A stretch of DNA of 64,000 nucleotides from Streptomyces sp. TLI_146 (GTDB lineage Bacteria; Actinomycetota; Actinomycetes; Streptomycetales; Streptomycetaceae), in assembly GCF_002846415.1 (NCBI RefSeq), contig NZ_PJMX01000001.1:7750001-7814000 (forward strand). The letters are read 5' to 3'. This document shows positions 1-7,777 of this stretch, piece by piece. Positions within the stretch are counted from its first letter, which is position 1. Each line of letters starts with the position of its first letter. Position numbers and translations under genes: made by a program. The notes beneath the pieces were generated by a model. It had not been told where the DNA came from. It worked only from the letters and a program-made list of their open reading frames with translations, and searched no databases.

Positions 1-1
1 G

Positions 2-1096
2 CGGCCCACCGCCGCGGTCGGCGTCCGAGCCACCGCGGGCGCCGTCACCATGAAGGACGACCCACAGGCCGCCCAGCGGCCGTACGTCTTCGTCCGCGGC
101 TACGACTCGCGGCTGCACGTCAACTGGTGGGACGGCAAGGCCTGGCACTGGAGCGACCAGGGGACGCCGGCCGGGCGCACCGTCATCGAGAAGGTCGGCG
201 CCGTCACGGTCAAGGACAGCCCGAACGCGCCCCAGCGGCCGTACGCCTTCGTGATCGGCGACGACTCGAAGCTGTACGTGAACTGGTGGGACGGCAGCAA
301 GTGGAACTGGAGCGACCAGGGAGCGCCGGGCGGGCGCCGGGTCCGTGAGGGCGTCGGGGTCGTCAGCGTCCAGGACAACCCGAGCGCGCCGCAGCGGCCG
401 TACGTCTTCGTCCTCACCGACGACTTCCGCCTCTGGGTCAACTGGTGGGACGGCAAGGCGTGGAACTGGAGCGACCAGGGCACCCCGCCGAGCCGCGTCA
501 TCTCGCGTCCGCTCGGCGTCACCACCATGCGCGACAACCCGAACGCCTTCACCCGGCCGTACGCGTTCGTCATCACCGACGACTCCCGTGTCTGGGTCAA
601 CTGGTGGGACGGGAGCAAGTGGAACTGGAGCGACCAGGGCGCGCCCAGCGGGCAGCCGGTGAAGAAGGGCGCGGGCGTCGTCACCGTCCAGGACAGCCCG
701 CGGGCGGTCGAGCGGCCCTACGCCTTCGTCCAGGGCTACGACTCGAAGCTGTACGTCAACTGGTGGGACGGCGGCAAGTGGAACTGGAGCGACCAGGGCG
801 CGCCCAGTGGTCGCCTCATCCTCGACTCCGTCGGCGTGGTCACGATGCGGGACGACCCCAACGCGTTCACCCGCCCGTACGCCTTCGTGATCGGCGACGA
901 CTCCAAGCTGTACGTGAACTGGTGGGACGGCGGCAAGTGGAACTGGGCCGCGCAGGGCACCCCGCCCGGACGCGTCGGCGAGCGCCCCGGCGAGGCCCTC
1001 ACGGTTCAGGACAACGCGAACGCCGCCGAGCGCCCGTACGCGTTCGTGGTCACCGACGACTCCGACCTGTGGGTCGACTGGTGGTCGCTGCCGTAG
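2..1096 (+). CDS. Seven-repeat propeller/lectin-like protein, 5' truncated
   Basis: The frame is open from the left edge, so the true start lies outside the window. The visible protein is built from seven repeats of about 53 residues. Each has the pattern RPYxFVxxxDSxLxVNWWDG, then WxWSDQG and PxGR. The last copy is cut short after the WW, as if the N-terminal strand closed the ring. Seven Trp-rich repeats of this size suggest a seven-bladed beta-propeller such as fucose-binding PLL-type lectins or tectonin-like domains; this is inferred from repeat number only. No membrane segment or catalytic motif is visible. Any signal peptide or catalytic domain would be upstream and unseen. Confidence 0.6.
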   Translation, partial: RPTAAVGVRATAGAVTMKDDPQAAQRPYVFVRGYDSRLHVNWWDGKAWHWSDQGTPAGRTVIEKVGAVTVKDSPNAPQRPYAFVIGDDSKLYVNWWDGSKWNWSDQGAPGGRRVREGVGVVSVQDNPSAPQRPYVFVLTDDFRLWVNWWDGKAWNWSDQGTPPSRVISRPLGVTTMRDNPNAFTRPYAFVITDDSRVWVNWWDGSKWNWSDQGAPSGQPVKKGAGVVTVQDSPRAVERPYAFVQGYDSKLYVNWWDGGKWNWSDQGAPSGRLILDSVGVVTMRDDPNAFTRPYAFVIGDDSKLYVNWWDGGKWNWAAQGTPPGRVGERPGEALTVQDNANAAERPYAFVVTDDSDLWVDWWSLP

Positions 1097-1102
1097 GGCG
1101 CG

Positions 1103-1783
1103 TCACGGTGCGGGACGCGGGTCCTCCCCAGGCCGGAACGGGCCGTCCAGGGTTGCCCATTGGAGCAGCATGACGGTCTTGGCGTCGGCGATCTCCCCGC
1201 CGCGGACCATGTCCAGGGCCTTGGCGAAGGGGAGTTCCACCACGGCGATGTCCTCGCCCTCGGCCGCCACCCCGCCTCCCTGGGCGGTGGCGGTGGCCGG
1301 GCCGTAGGGGGCGGCGAAGAAGTGCAGCCGTTCGGTGACCGAGCCGGGGCTCATGTAGACGGCGAAGACCGGCTCGGGGGTCCCGACGGTGTGGCCCGTC
1401 TCCTCGGCCGCCTCCCGCCGGATGGCCTCCTCGGGGCTGTCGCCGTCGAGCAGTCCGGCGGCGGTCTCCAGGAGCATGCCGTCGGGGTGCCCGTTGACGT
1501 ACGCGGGCAGCCGGAACTGGCGTGTCAGCAGGACGGTCCGGCGCTCGGCGGAGTAGAGGAGGATCGTCGCGCCGTCGCCCCGGTCGTACGTCTCGCGCTG
1601 CTCGCGGCTCCAATGGCCGTCGCTGTGGCGGTAGTCGAAGGTGGTCTTGCGCAGGACGTACCAGTCGCAGGAGAGCACCTCGACGTCGGTGATCCGCACC
1701 TGCGGGTTGCCGGTCAGATCGCGGCCGTGCCGGTCCAGGCCGGTGCGGCCGCGGCGGTCGGGGGTGTCGATGCCGGCCGTCAT
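1103..1783 (-). CDS. NUDIX hydrolase, NudK/ADP-ribose pyrophosphatase-like
   Basis: The 226-residue protein has a NUDIX-type box in its middle, seen as GLLDGDSPEEA followed by RREAAEETG. NUDIX enzymes hydrolyse nucleoside diphosphates linked to another group; the NudK/AdpP branch acts on nucleotide sugars, but the substrate cannot be read here. The ATG at 1783 overlaps the stop of the upstream DeoR gene by four bases (ATGA), so the two are translationally coupled and probably co-transcribed. A longer upstream frame exists but only runs opposite in register to the DeoR gene. Linkage to a DeoR-type sugar regulator fits a role in sugar-nucleotide metabolism, which is inference. Confidence 0.85.
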   Translation of the reverse strand: MTAGIDTPDRRGRTGLDRHGRDLTGNPQVRITDVEVLSCDWYVLRKTTFDYRHSDGHWSREQRETYDRGDGATILLYSAERRTVLLTRQFRLPAYVNGHPDGMLLETAAGLLDGDSPEEAIRREAAEETGHTVGTPEPVFAVYMSPGSVTERLHFFAAPYGPATATAQGGGVAAEGEDIAVVELPFAKALDMVRGGEIADAKTVMLLQWATLDGPFRPGEDPRPAP

Positions 1784-2568
1784 CGGGCGAGCACCGTCTC
1801 GACGCCCGCGTCCCGCAGCGCCTTCAGCGTCGCCGGGCCGCCGGGGTGGGTGGCGGGGTCCTCGGCCGCGGCGTCGGTGACGAAGGTGTCCACCGCGTCG
1901 AGCGGGGCGACCTGTCCGAACGCGCGGACGCCGAGCTTGGTCGCGTCGGCCACCCCGACCGTGCGGGCGGCCTGGGCGAGCCCGGCCTGCTTGACCGCCG
2001 CGTCCTCCAGGGAGAACTCCGACCAGCCGTGCTCGGCGTGGACACCGCCGATCGACATCACGAAGCAGTCGAAGACGAGGGATTCCAGCGTGCGCAGGGC
2101 CAGTGGGCCCACCAGGGAGCGCTCGCCGGGCCGGGAGCGGCCTCCCACGACGAGCAGCTCGATCCCGGGCCGGTCCGCCAGGCGCACCGCCGCCTGGAGG
2201 CTGAGCACCGCGACCGTGAGCGGGGCCCGGGCGGCCAGGTGCTCCGCGACGTGCACGGTGGTGGTCCCGGCGTCCAGCAGCACGCGCGAGCCGGGCTCCA
2301 CCAGCGCGGCCACCGCCACCCCGAGCCGGTCCTTGGTCGCGGCCTGCCACGCCTCCCGGGCGTCGAACCCGGCCCCCTCCTCCCGACGCGGCCCGGCAAC
2401 CGCCCCACCGTGCACCCGCCGAAGCAGCCCCTGCCGCTCCAGCGCGTCCAGATCCCGCCGCACGGTCATCTCGGACACCCCCAGCCGCTGGGACAGTTCA
2501 GACACAGAGACCTGCCCGGAGCCCTGCACGAGCCGCAGGGTCAGATCGAGACGATTGGCTACACCCAT
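1780..2568 (-). CDS. DeoR/GlpR-family transcriptional repressor
   Basis: The 262-residue protein has an N-terminal winged helix with the DeoR signature VSVSELSQRLGVSEMTVRRD (about residues 20-40), followed by LLRRVHGGA. A DeoRC-type effector domain follows, which in the family binds phosphorylated sugars. The ATG is preceded by GAAAGGGG. The gene is first in a two-gene unit with the NUDIX hydrolase. A perfect 16-base palindrome at 2589-2604 lies about 20 bases before the start and is a likely auto-operator. Effector and regulon are unknown. Confidence 0.9.
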   Translation of the reverse strand: MGVANRLDLTLRLVQGSGQVSVSELSQRLGVSEMTVRRDLDALERQGLLRRVHGGAVAGPRREEGAGFDAREAWQAATKDRLGVAVAALVEPGSRVLLDAGTTTVHVAEHLAARAPLTVAVLSLQAAVRLADRPGIELLVVGGRSRPGERSLVGPLALRTLESLVFDCFVMSIGGVHAEHGWSEFSLEDAAVKQAGLAQAARTVGVADATKLGVRAFGQVAPLDAVDTFVTDAAAEDPATHPGGPATLKALRDAGVETVLAR

Positions 2569-2588
2569 GGCCCCTTTCTAACACATCT

Positions 2589-2604
2589 ATGTTCGATCGA
2601 ACAT
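2589..2604. promoter_or_regulatory. Probable DeoR operator (16-bp perfect palindrome)
   Basis: ATGTTCGATCGAACAT is a perfect palindrome between the DeoR start and the next gene on the opposite strand. TGTTCG-type half-sites are known for several GlpR/DeoR repressors, so this is probably the autoregulatory site. That it also controls the gene at 2678 is inference. Confidence 0.65.
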
Positions 2605-2677
2605 GAGAATGGGAGAGTGGAGGGGGTGCCGGTGGCCGCGAGTCGCGCGTACGGGCGCACTGACCCACGCTGAATCC

Positions 2678-3145
2678 ATGAGCCAGCCATGGGGACCTGG
2701 TCCCGGTGAAGGAGCCCCCGGACAGTGGGGCCCGCGTCCGCGGCCGCGCAGGCGCAGACGGTGGCCCTGGGTGCTGCTCGTGATCGCTCTGCTGCTGGCC
2801 GGAGGCTGCGCGGCCGTGTTCGCACTGTTCGCCAACGAGGTGTCGAAGGAGAGCGAGAGGACGGCCACCATCCGGTACGAGGTCACCGGGCATGCCAGTG
2901 GTGTGGCGATCACCTACTCGACCTGGCACAGCGGTGACGAGTCCGCCAGCCAGGAAACCGGTCTGACGCTCCCCTGGTCCAAGCAGGAGAAGGCCAAGGG
3001 GTTTCTGAAAGGCGGCACGCTCAGCGTCACCCTCGGTCCCGACGGCGGGACCGCCACCTGTTCCGTGACGGTGGACGACGGGGCGCCGAAGACCGCTACC
3101 GCCTCGGGGGCGTTCGCGAGCGCCGTGTGCAGCGGGTTCTTCTGA
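2678..3145 (+). CDS. MmpS-like membrane-anchored protein
   Basis: The 155-residue protein has a Gly/Pro-rich N-terminus, an Arg cluster (about 21-28), one membrane helix (about 30-52) and an exported C-terminal domain. The exported part carries IRYEVTGHASGVAITY and LPWSK, as in the MmpS family, which in mycobacteria are accessory to MmpL transporters. No MmpL partner is adjacent. I chose the ATG at 2678 because the protein family begins with this Pro/Gly stretch. An upstream ATG at 2603 lies inside the palindromic operator, and the ribosome site before 2678 is weak. Confidence 0.6.
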   Translation: MSQPWGPGPGEGAPGQWGPRPRPRRRRRWPWVLLVIALLLAGGCAAVFALFANEVSKESERTATIRYEVTGHASGVAITYSTWHSGDESASQETGLTLPWSKQEKAKGFLKGGTLSVTLGPDGGTATCSVTVDDGAPKTATASGAFASAVCSGFF

Positions 3146-3367
3146 GGTCGTGTGCGGCGCCCGGTGGCGGTGTTCCGCATCCTCCGTCCCCGTGGCATCG
3201 TGATGAGCGAGGCCAACTGGTCTGGACCATCTCGGCCGTGCGGCGGGTCCGTGCGGTGCCACAGGCGGGAGCCGGCGGATGCGTGGGGCGACGGTGTTAC
3301 CGGGGAGGGCGGGAACGGGTGCGGTGTCGTCGGTGGGGTGCCGCCGTTGCACCGGCTGGAGGTGCCG

Positions 3368-4225
3368 ATGCCCAACTCGCTGCCGTTCGCGATGGGCACC
3401 TTCGACACCATCGGCGCGATGGCGAGAGCCGACTTCCCGCACCGGCACACCTTCTACGAAATCGTGCATGTCACCGGCGGCACCGGCACCCACATCCTCG
3501 ACCTCGCCCGGTTCTCGCTGCGGCCGCCGCACCTCTGTGTCATCGCGCCCGGGCAGGTCCACCAGTGGGAGTGTGCGGACGGGCCCGAGGGGTGGGTGGT
3601 CCTGTTCACGGAGGACTTTCTGCTCGATCACCCCGACGACCGCGCCCTGTTGCGCGGACTCGGTCCACGGCCCTGGCTTGAGCTCGACGAGGAGGCCGAC
3701 GCCTGGACGTCGTCGCTTGTGGCGGAGATGTACGCGGAGTACCGGACGGGCGCCGAGGGCTTCCACGGGGTGATCCGCGCGTTGTTGCACGTGCTCCTCG
3801 TGCGCGCCGCCCGGTTGGCCGCGCCGCCCGTCAGCGAGGCCGTCGCCCGCGCGAGCGGCGTCGCGGGGGAGTTCACGGCCCTGGTCAGCCGCGCCGACGA
3901 CCTGCCGTCTTCCGTACGGGCCTGCGCCGATCGGATCGGGGTGTCCGTGGGGTATCTGACCGAGGCCGTGAAGGAGGCCACCGGTCGTACGCCCGGCGAG
4001 CTCATCCGGCAGGCCCGCACTCACGAGGCCAAACGGCTGCTGCTGCACACTGAGTTGAGTGTGCGTCAGGTCGCCGGGCGCGTCGGGTTCGGCGATCCCG
4101 CCTACTTCTGCCGGTTCTTCCGCCGCGAGACCGGTACCAGCCCCGGTGACTTCCGGCGCGGCGGCGGAGATTTTCACCACGACCACCGCGTTGCGTCCAT
4201 CGCCCGGCCCGGACCGCCCGCCTAG
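3368..4225 (+). CDS. AraC-family transcriptional regulator
   Basis: The 285-residue protein has an N-terminal cupin-type sensor (HRHTFYEIVHVT, then PGQVHQWE) and a C-terminal pair of AraC helix-turn-helices (CADRIGVSVGYLTEAVKEATG and VRQVAGRVGFGDPAYFCRFF). The ATG at 3368 has GGAGG five bases upstream; an in-frame GTG at 3338 is a weaker alternative. It sits 48 bases before the secreted intradiol dioxygenase on the same strand, so it may be its activator. This is inferred from position only. The ligand is unknown. Confidence 0.85.
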   Translation: MPNSLPFAMGTFDTIGAMARADFPHRHTFYEIVHVTGGTGTHILDLARFSLRPPHLCVIAPGQVHQWECADGPEGWVVLFTEDFLLDHPDDRALLRGLGPRPWLELDEEADAWTSSLVAEMYAEYRTGAEGFHGVIRALLHVLLVRAARLAAPPVSEAVARASGVAGEFTALVSRADDLPSSVRACADRIGVSVGYLTEAVKEATGRTPGELIRQARTHEAKRLLLHTELSVRQVAGRVGFGDPAYFCRFFRRETGTSPGDFRRGGGDFHHDHRVASIARPGPPA

Positions 4226-4273
4226 CGTCGTACCCATCCCCCACCTCCCCGAGGATCTCCCCGAGGAGCAGAC

Positions 4274-5113
4274 ATGGATGGCGAGAACGACGCGACAACC
4301 CGTGACGACAGCCGGCCGGGGCCCAGCCGCAAGACCGTGCTGCGAGCCGCCCTCGCGGCCGGCGTCGCCGTGCCCGTGTCGCTGGCCGCGGTGCCCGCCC
4401 TGGCGCGCGGTTCCGTCGGCACCGGCACCACCCCCGAGCTCACCCCGTCGTGCGACGACGGCGACCACCCCACCCCCGCACAGACCGAGGGGCCGTACTT
4501 CAAACCCAACTCCCCCCTGCGCACCTCACTCCTGGAACCGGGCACCCAGGGCACCCGCCTCACCGTCACCGGATACGTCTTCGGCCGGGCCTGTCTCCCC
4601 ATTTCGGGCGTGCTGCTCGACTTCTGGCAGGCGGACACCAACGGCGCGTACGACAACACCGGCTTCACGCTCCGCGGCCACCAATTCACCGACGCGCGCG
4701 GGGCGTTCACCCTCACCACCGTCGTGCCCGGCCTCTACCCCGGCCGCACCCGGCACATCCACGTGAAGGCCCAGGCCCCCGGCCGCCCGGTGCTCACCAC
4801 CCAGCTGTACTTCCCCGGCGAGCCGCGCAACAACACCGACTCGATCTTCGACGCCCGGCTGCTCATGACCGTACGGGACGCGGGCGGCGCGAAGGAGGCG
4901 GCGTTCGACTTCGTGCTCGACGTGGCCCAGTCGCCGACACCGACCGCCTCACCCACCACGGCACCCCCCGGTACCACGTGGGCCGTCGGCACCTCCTACC
5001 GCTCCGGCGACCGCGTCGACTACGGCGGCCGCCCGTACGTCTGCCTCCAGGCCCACACCGCCCAGCCGGGCTGGGAACCGCCGAACGTGCCCGCGCTGTG
5101 GCGGGCCGCGTGA
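4274..5113 (+). CDS. Secreted intradiol ring-cleavage dioxygenase with C-terminal carbohydrate-binding module
   Basis: The 279-residue protein starts with a probable export signal (RKTVLRAALAAG to ALARG). An intradiol dioxygenase domain follows (about 55-215). The expected Fe(III) ligands are two Tyr and two His, seen as Y126 (GAYDN), Y155 (LYPGR), H161 and H163 (RHIH). A Thr/Pro linker leads to a small aromatic domain (about 233-279: W236, YRSGDRV, YVCLQAHTAQPGWEPP, LW) of the CBM5/12 chitin/cellulose-binding type. Secreted enzymes of this architecture are known from plant-biomass Streptomyces and open catechol rings of lignin-type aromatics. GAGGAG precedes the ATG. The upstream AraC gene is a likely regulator. 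Confidence 0.88.
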   Translation: MDGENDATTRDDSRPGPSRKTVLRAALAAGVAVPVSLAAVPALARGSVGTGTTPELTPSCDDGDHPTPAQTEGPYFKPNSPLRTSLLEPGTQGTRLTVTGYVFGRACLPISGVLLDFWQADTNGAYDNTGFTLRGHQFTDARGAFTLTTVVPGLYPGRTRHIHVKAQAPGRPVLTTQLYFPGEPRNNTDSIFDARLLMTVRDAGGAKEAAFDFVLDVAQSPTPTASPTTAPPGTTWAVGTSYRSGDRVDYGGRPYVCLQAHTAQPGWEPPNVPALWRAA

Positions 5114-5409
5114 CCCGTGCCCTGACGCCGTCGGCTTTTGCCTCACGGTGACGGCAAGCAGCGAGTACTGGACCACCGTCAGCTCGATTCCGCCATAGGC
5201 TTCTTCGGCTCGGTCTCCGTATCTCGTGCATTAACCGTTCCCGCAGCGGCGGTCGTTTCGGCTTCGGATTTCCGCGCTTTCCCCGTCCCTTGCCTTTCCG
5301 GGAAATTCTGCGGGAAGGCGGCGGAGAGAGCTGAAACCCGACGGATTCCTTCGGCCGCCGTGGAGTTCGGGCGTTCTCCGCCTGCGGGCGCGGATGGCAG
5401 ACTGCGATC
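5114..5409. other. Intergenic stretch before the aldo/keto reductase
   Basis: I find no credible gene here. A bulged hairpin at 5138-5157 (TTGCC paired with GGCAA, TCA with TGA) may end the dioxygenase transcript. The remainder has a lower GC stretch around 5225-5330, consistent with a promoter region, but no convincing -35/-10 pair. Confidence 0.35.
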
Positions 5410-6309
5410 ATGACTACAACGATGATCGACGCGGCGGCAGCGGGCACCTGGAAACTCGGTGATCTGACGGTCAACCGCCTGGGATTCGGCGCGATGCGCC
5501 TCACCGGCAGCGCGGCATTCGACCCGAGCACGCCGAGCAGCGACCGTGAACGGTCCATCGGCGTGCTGCGGCGAGCCGTCGAACTCGGCGTCAACCACAT
5601 CGACACCGCCGCGTTCTACTTCTCCCGGCTCCGCTCCGCCAACGAACTGATCAACCGGGCGCTGGCGCCCTACCCGGACGATCTGGTCATCGTCACCAAG
5701 GTCGGGCCGGGCCGCGACGCGTCGGGCGAGTGGCTCCCATGGGCCACGCCGGAGCAACTGCGCGGCCAGGTGGAGGAGAACCTGCGCCAGCTCGGCCGCG
5801 ACCACCTCGATGTGGTCAACCTGCGCCTCAACGGGCCGGGTTCGCTCGCCGAGCACTTCGGCGCGCTGGCCGAGCTGCGCGACGCCGGGCTCATCCGTCA
5901 CCTGGGCCTCTCCAACATCACCCCCGAGCACCTCGCGGAGGCCCAGGCGATCGCGCCGGTGGTCTGTGTGCAGAACCGGTACGGCCTGGACAGCCGGCGT
6001 ACGGGCTCCGACGAGCTGCTGCGGCTCTGCGGCGAGCAGGGCATCGCGTTCGTCCCGTTCTTCGCGATCGCCGGGGAAGGGCGCGAGAGCGGTGCGGGGC
6101 AAGGGAGCGGCACGGAGAACGAGGCGGTCCTCGCGGTCGCCCGCGCGCATGGGGTGACATCCGCGCAGGTCCGCCTCGCGTGGACGCTCCAGCAGGGCGA
6201 GCACGTGCTGGCCATCCCCGGCACCGGCAACCCGGACCACCTGGTGGAGAACGTGGCCGCGGGCGCGCTGCGGCTCACGGACGAGGAGATGGAGCTGCTC
6301 CTCTCCTGA
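5410..6309 (+). CDS. Aldo/keto reductase family oxidoreductase
   Basis: The 299-residue protein has the AKR TIM-barrel landmarks LGFGAMRL, HIDTAAFY (D65, Y70), VTKVG (K97) and the C-terminal NADPH-binding IPGTGNPDHLVEN. The position where most AKRs carry a catalytic His (after the LDV strand) reads LDVVNLRLNG, with Arg instead. This is a variant I associate with a bacterial AKR subgroup, so chemistry may differ from textbook members. No strong ribosome site precedes the ATG. It stands alone, and the substrate is unknown. Confidence 0.85.
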   Translation: MTTTMIDAAAAGTWKLGDLTVNRLGFGAMRLTGSAAFDPSTPSSDRERSIGVLRRAVELGVNHIDTAAFYFSRLRSANELINRALAPYPDDLVIVTKVGPGRDASGEWLPWATPEQLRGQVEENLRQLGRDHLDVVNLRLNGPGSLAEHFGALAELRDAGLIRHLGLSNITPEHLAEAQAIAPVVCVQNRYGLDSRRTGSDELLRLCGEQGIAFVPFFAIAGEGRESGAGQGSGTENEAVLAVARAHGVTSAQVRLAWTLQQGEHVLAIPGTGNPDHLVENVAAGALRLTDEEMELLLS

Positions 6310-6442
6310 TGTCCGAAATGGGCTACAGAGGGCACTTTCCCTCCTATGTCGCCAATCTCTTCATTGGGAATGATAAAGCGGCTTAGCCTTCGTTTGGGCA
6401 CTGTCGGTGGAATTGCTTTCCCCGGCACGGGAAGTGAATTGG

Positions 6443-6477
6443 GTCACGCGGGCCCCTGATGGGCCGGGGTTCGTGAC
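6443..6477. other. Hairpin in the 6310-6633 intergenic region
   Basis: Outer arms GTCACG/CGTGAC enclose an inner GGCCC/GGGCC stem with loop ctgat. It lies between the aldo/keto reductase and the riboswitch. It may be a terminator for the reductase or an operator near the riboswitch promoter; there is no T-run. The rest of 6310-6633 contains no gene I can support. Confidence 0.35.
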
Positions 6478-6633
6478 GTGCGCATTCCTTTGCGCGGAAG
6501 GGGAGTTGGGGGGACGGGGAGATGGGCGCCCGTATTCTCATCCCCCGGTGGATCTTTCTCGCGGATGCCGTCGTGAATTCAGGTCTTGTTTCGGCCGGTC
6601 CTATTCGCTTACGGTCACGCTCAAATCCGGATG

Positions 6634-6800
6634 GACCGCCGAATCCTGCCGCTGTCCGGAAACCTCCCACACACGAAATGGCAGGAGCGGGGGACCCAGG
6701 TAGGCCGCCGAATCCGGAGACGGAACGGCTCGGGGTGAAGCCGCGTGCGCCGCGGCCGGGCAGCTCTCGCCCGAACCCGACAGCTCACCTCGCAGGCGAA
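6634..6800 (+). ncRNA. ydaO/yuaA-type cyclic-di-AMP riboswitch
   Basis: The leader contains the conserved blocks of this class in order: CCGCCGAATCCTGCCG, then GGAGCGGGGGACCCAGGTAG, a second GCCGCCGAATCCGG, CTCGGGGTGAAGCCG, and GCTCTCGCCCGAACCCGACA ending in GCTCACCTCGCAGGCG. In Streptomyces these leaders precede cell-wall lytic enzyme genes and switch expression in response to c-di-AMP. The gene 16 bases downstream is a LysM/transglycosylase, as expected. Boundaries are by eye. Confidence 0.9.
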
Positions 6801-6815
6801 GGAGAGGAATGCGCC

Positions 6816-7640
6816 ATGCCTGCAAAGGGTAAGCACCGCCGTCCCAAGTCCAGCTCCCTGACCCGGGGCATCGCCGCCGCGGGCACCGGCGGCGCCGCAC
6901 TCATCATTCCGGTGATCGGCGCGACCAGCGCCGGTGCCGCACCTTCGACGGCGCACTCCGGCGCCCCCGCGAAGGCGGTGTCCGCCGTCACCAACGGCAC
7001 GGTGGCCGCCAAGGCGATCGTGGCGAAGAAGGCCACCGCGACGACCTACTCCGTGGTCGCCGGGGACTCCCTCTCCAAGATCGCCCAGGACCTCGACGTC
7101 ACCGGCGGCTGGAAGAAGCTGTACCAGGACAACCGCCAGGCCATCGGCGCCGACCCGGCCCTGATCCACCCCGGCCTCGAACTGGCGGTGGGCAAGAAGG
7201 CGAAGGCCCCGGCGGCGTCCGCCGACCGTACGGCCACCTCGGCCCGGGCCGACCGTTCCGCCCGTACGGCCACGCTGCCCCAGCAGGCCACCGCCGCCGT
7301 GGCGAAGACGGCGACGTACGCGAACAACCTGGACGGCTGGATCCGGCAGTCGCTGGACATCATGGCCCAGCACGGCATCCCCGGCTCCTACGACGGCATC
7401 TACCGCAATGTGATGCGCGAGTCCTCGGGCAACCCGTTCGCCATCAACAACTGGGACTCCAACGCGGTGGCCGGCACGCCCTCCAAGGGCCTCCTCCAGG
7501 TCATCGACCCCACCTTCCAGGCCTTCCACGTGCCCGGCACGTCGACGGACAGCTACGACCCCGTCGCCAACATCGTCGCCGCGTGCAACTACGCGGCCAA
7601 GACGTACGGCTCGATCGACAACGTGAACGGCGCGTACTGA
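6816..7640 (+). CDS. Secreted LysM-domain lytic transglycosylase
   Basis: The 274-residue protein begins with a basic N-terminus and a signal-like segment ending near GATSAGAA. A LysM peptidoglycan-binding domain spans about 77-126 (TTYSVVAGDSLSKIA). After an Ala/Thr/Arg linker, a transglycosylase SLT-like domain runs from about 170 to the end, with probable catalytic Glu202 in MRESSGNP and then KGLLQVIDPTF. It should cleave peptidoglycan outside the membrane during growth or spore germination. The start is fixed by AAGGAGAGG seven bases upstream. The c-di-AMP riboswitch directly upstream is its likely control. Confidence 0.92.
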   Translation: MPAKGKHRRPKSSSLTRGIAAAGTGGAALIIPVIGATSAGAAPSTAHSGAPAKAVSAVTNGTVAAKAIVAKKATATTYSVVAGDSLSKIAQDLDVTGGWKKLYQDNRQAIGADPALIHPGLELAVGKKAKAPAASADRTATSARADRSARTATLPQQATAAVAKTATYANNLDGWIRQSLDIMAQHGIPGSYDGIYRNVMRESSGNPFAINNWDSNAVAGTPSKGLLQVIDPTFQAFHVPGTSTDSYDPVANIVAACNYAAKTYGSIDNVNGAY

Positions 7641-7705
7641 CGGAGGCCCTTGAGCAGCCGACGGCAGCCACCGGTCGACTACTGAGGAGGGGACGACCGG
7701 GGTAG

Positions 7706-7740
7706 CAGACCATCTGGTCCATCACGGACCAGGTGGTCTG
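7706..7740. promoter_or_regulatory. Probable TetR operator (15-bp arms)
   Basis: CAGACCATCTGGTCC and GGACCAGGTGGTCTG are inverted around atcac, matching at 14 of 15 positions. Each arm also contains a GACCANNTGGTC dyad, suggesting two dimers can bind. It ends 37 bases before the TetR start. Confidence 0.7.
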
Positions 7741-7777
7741 TTACGGTGGGCGTGACCAGGCTCAGGGGAGGACCGTC

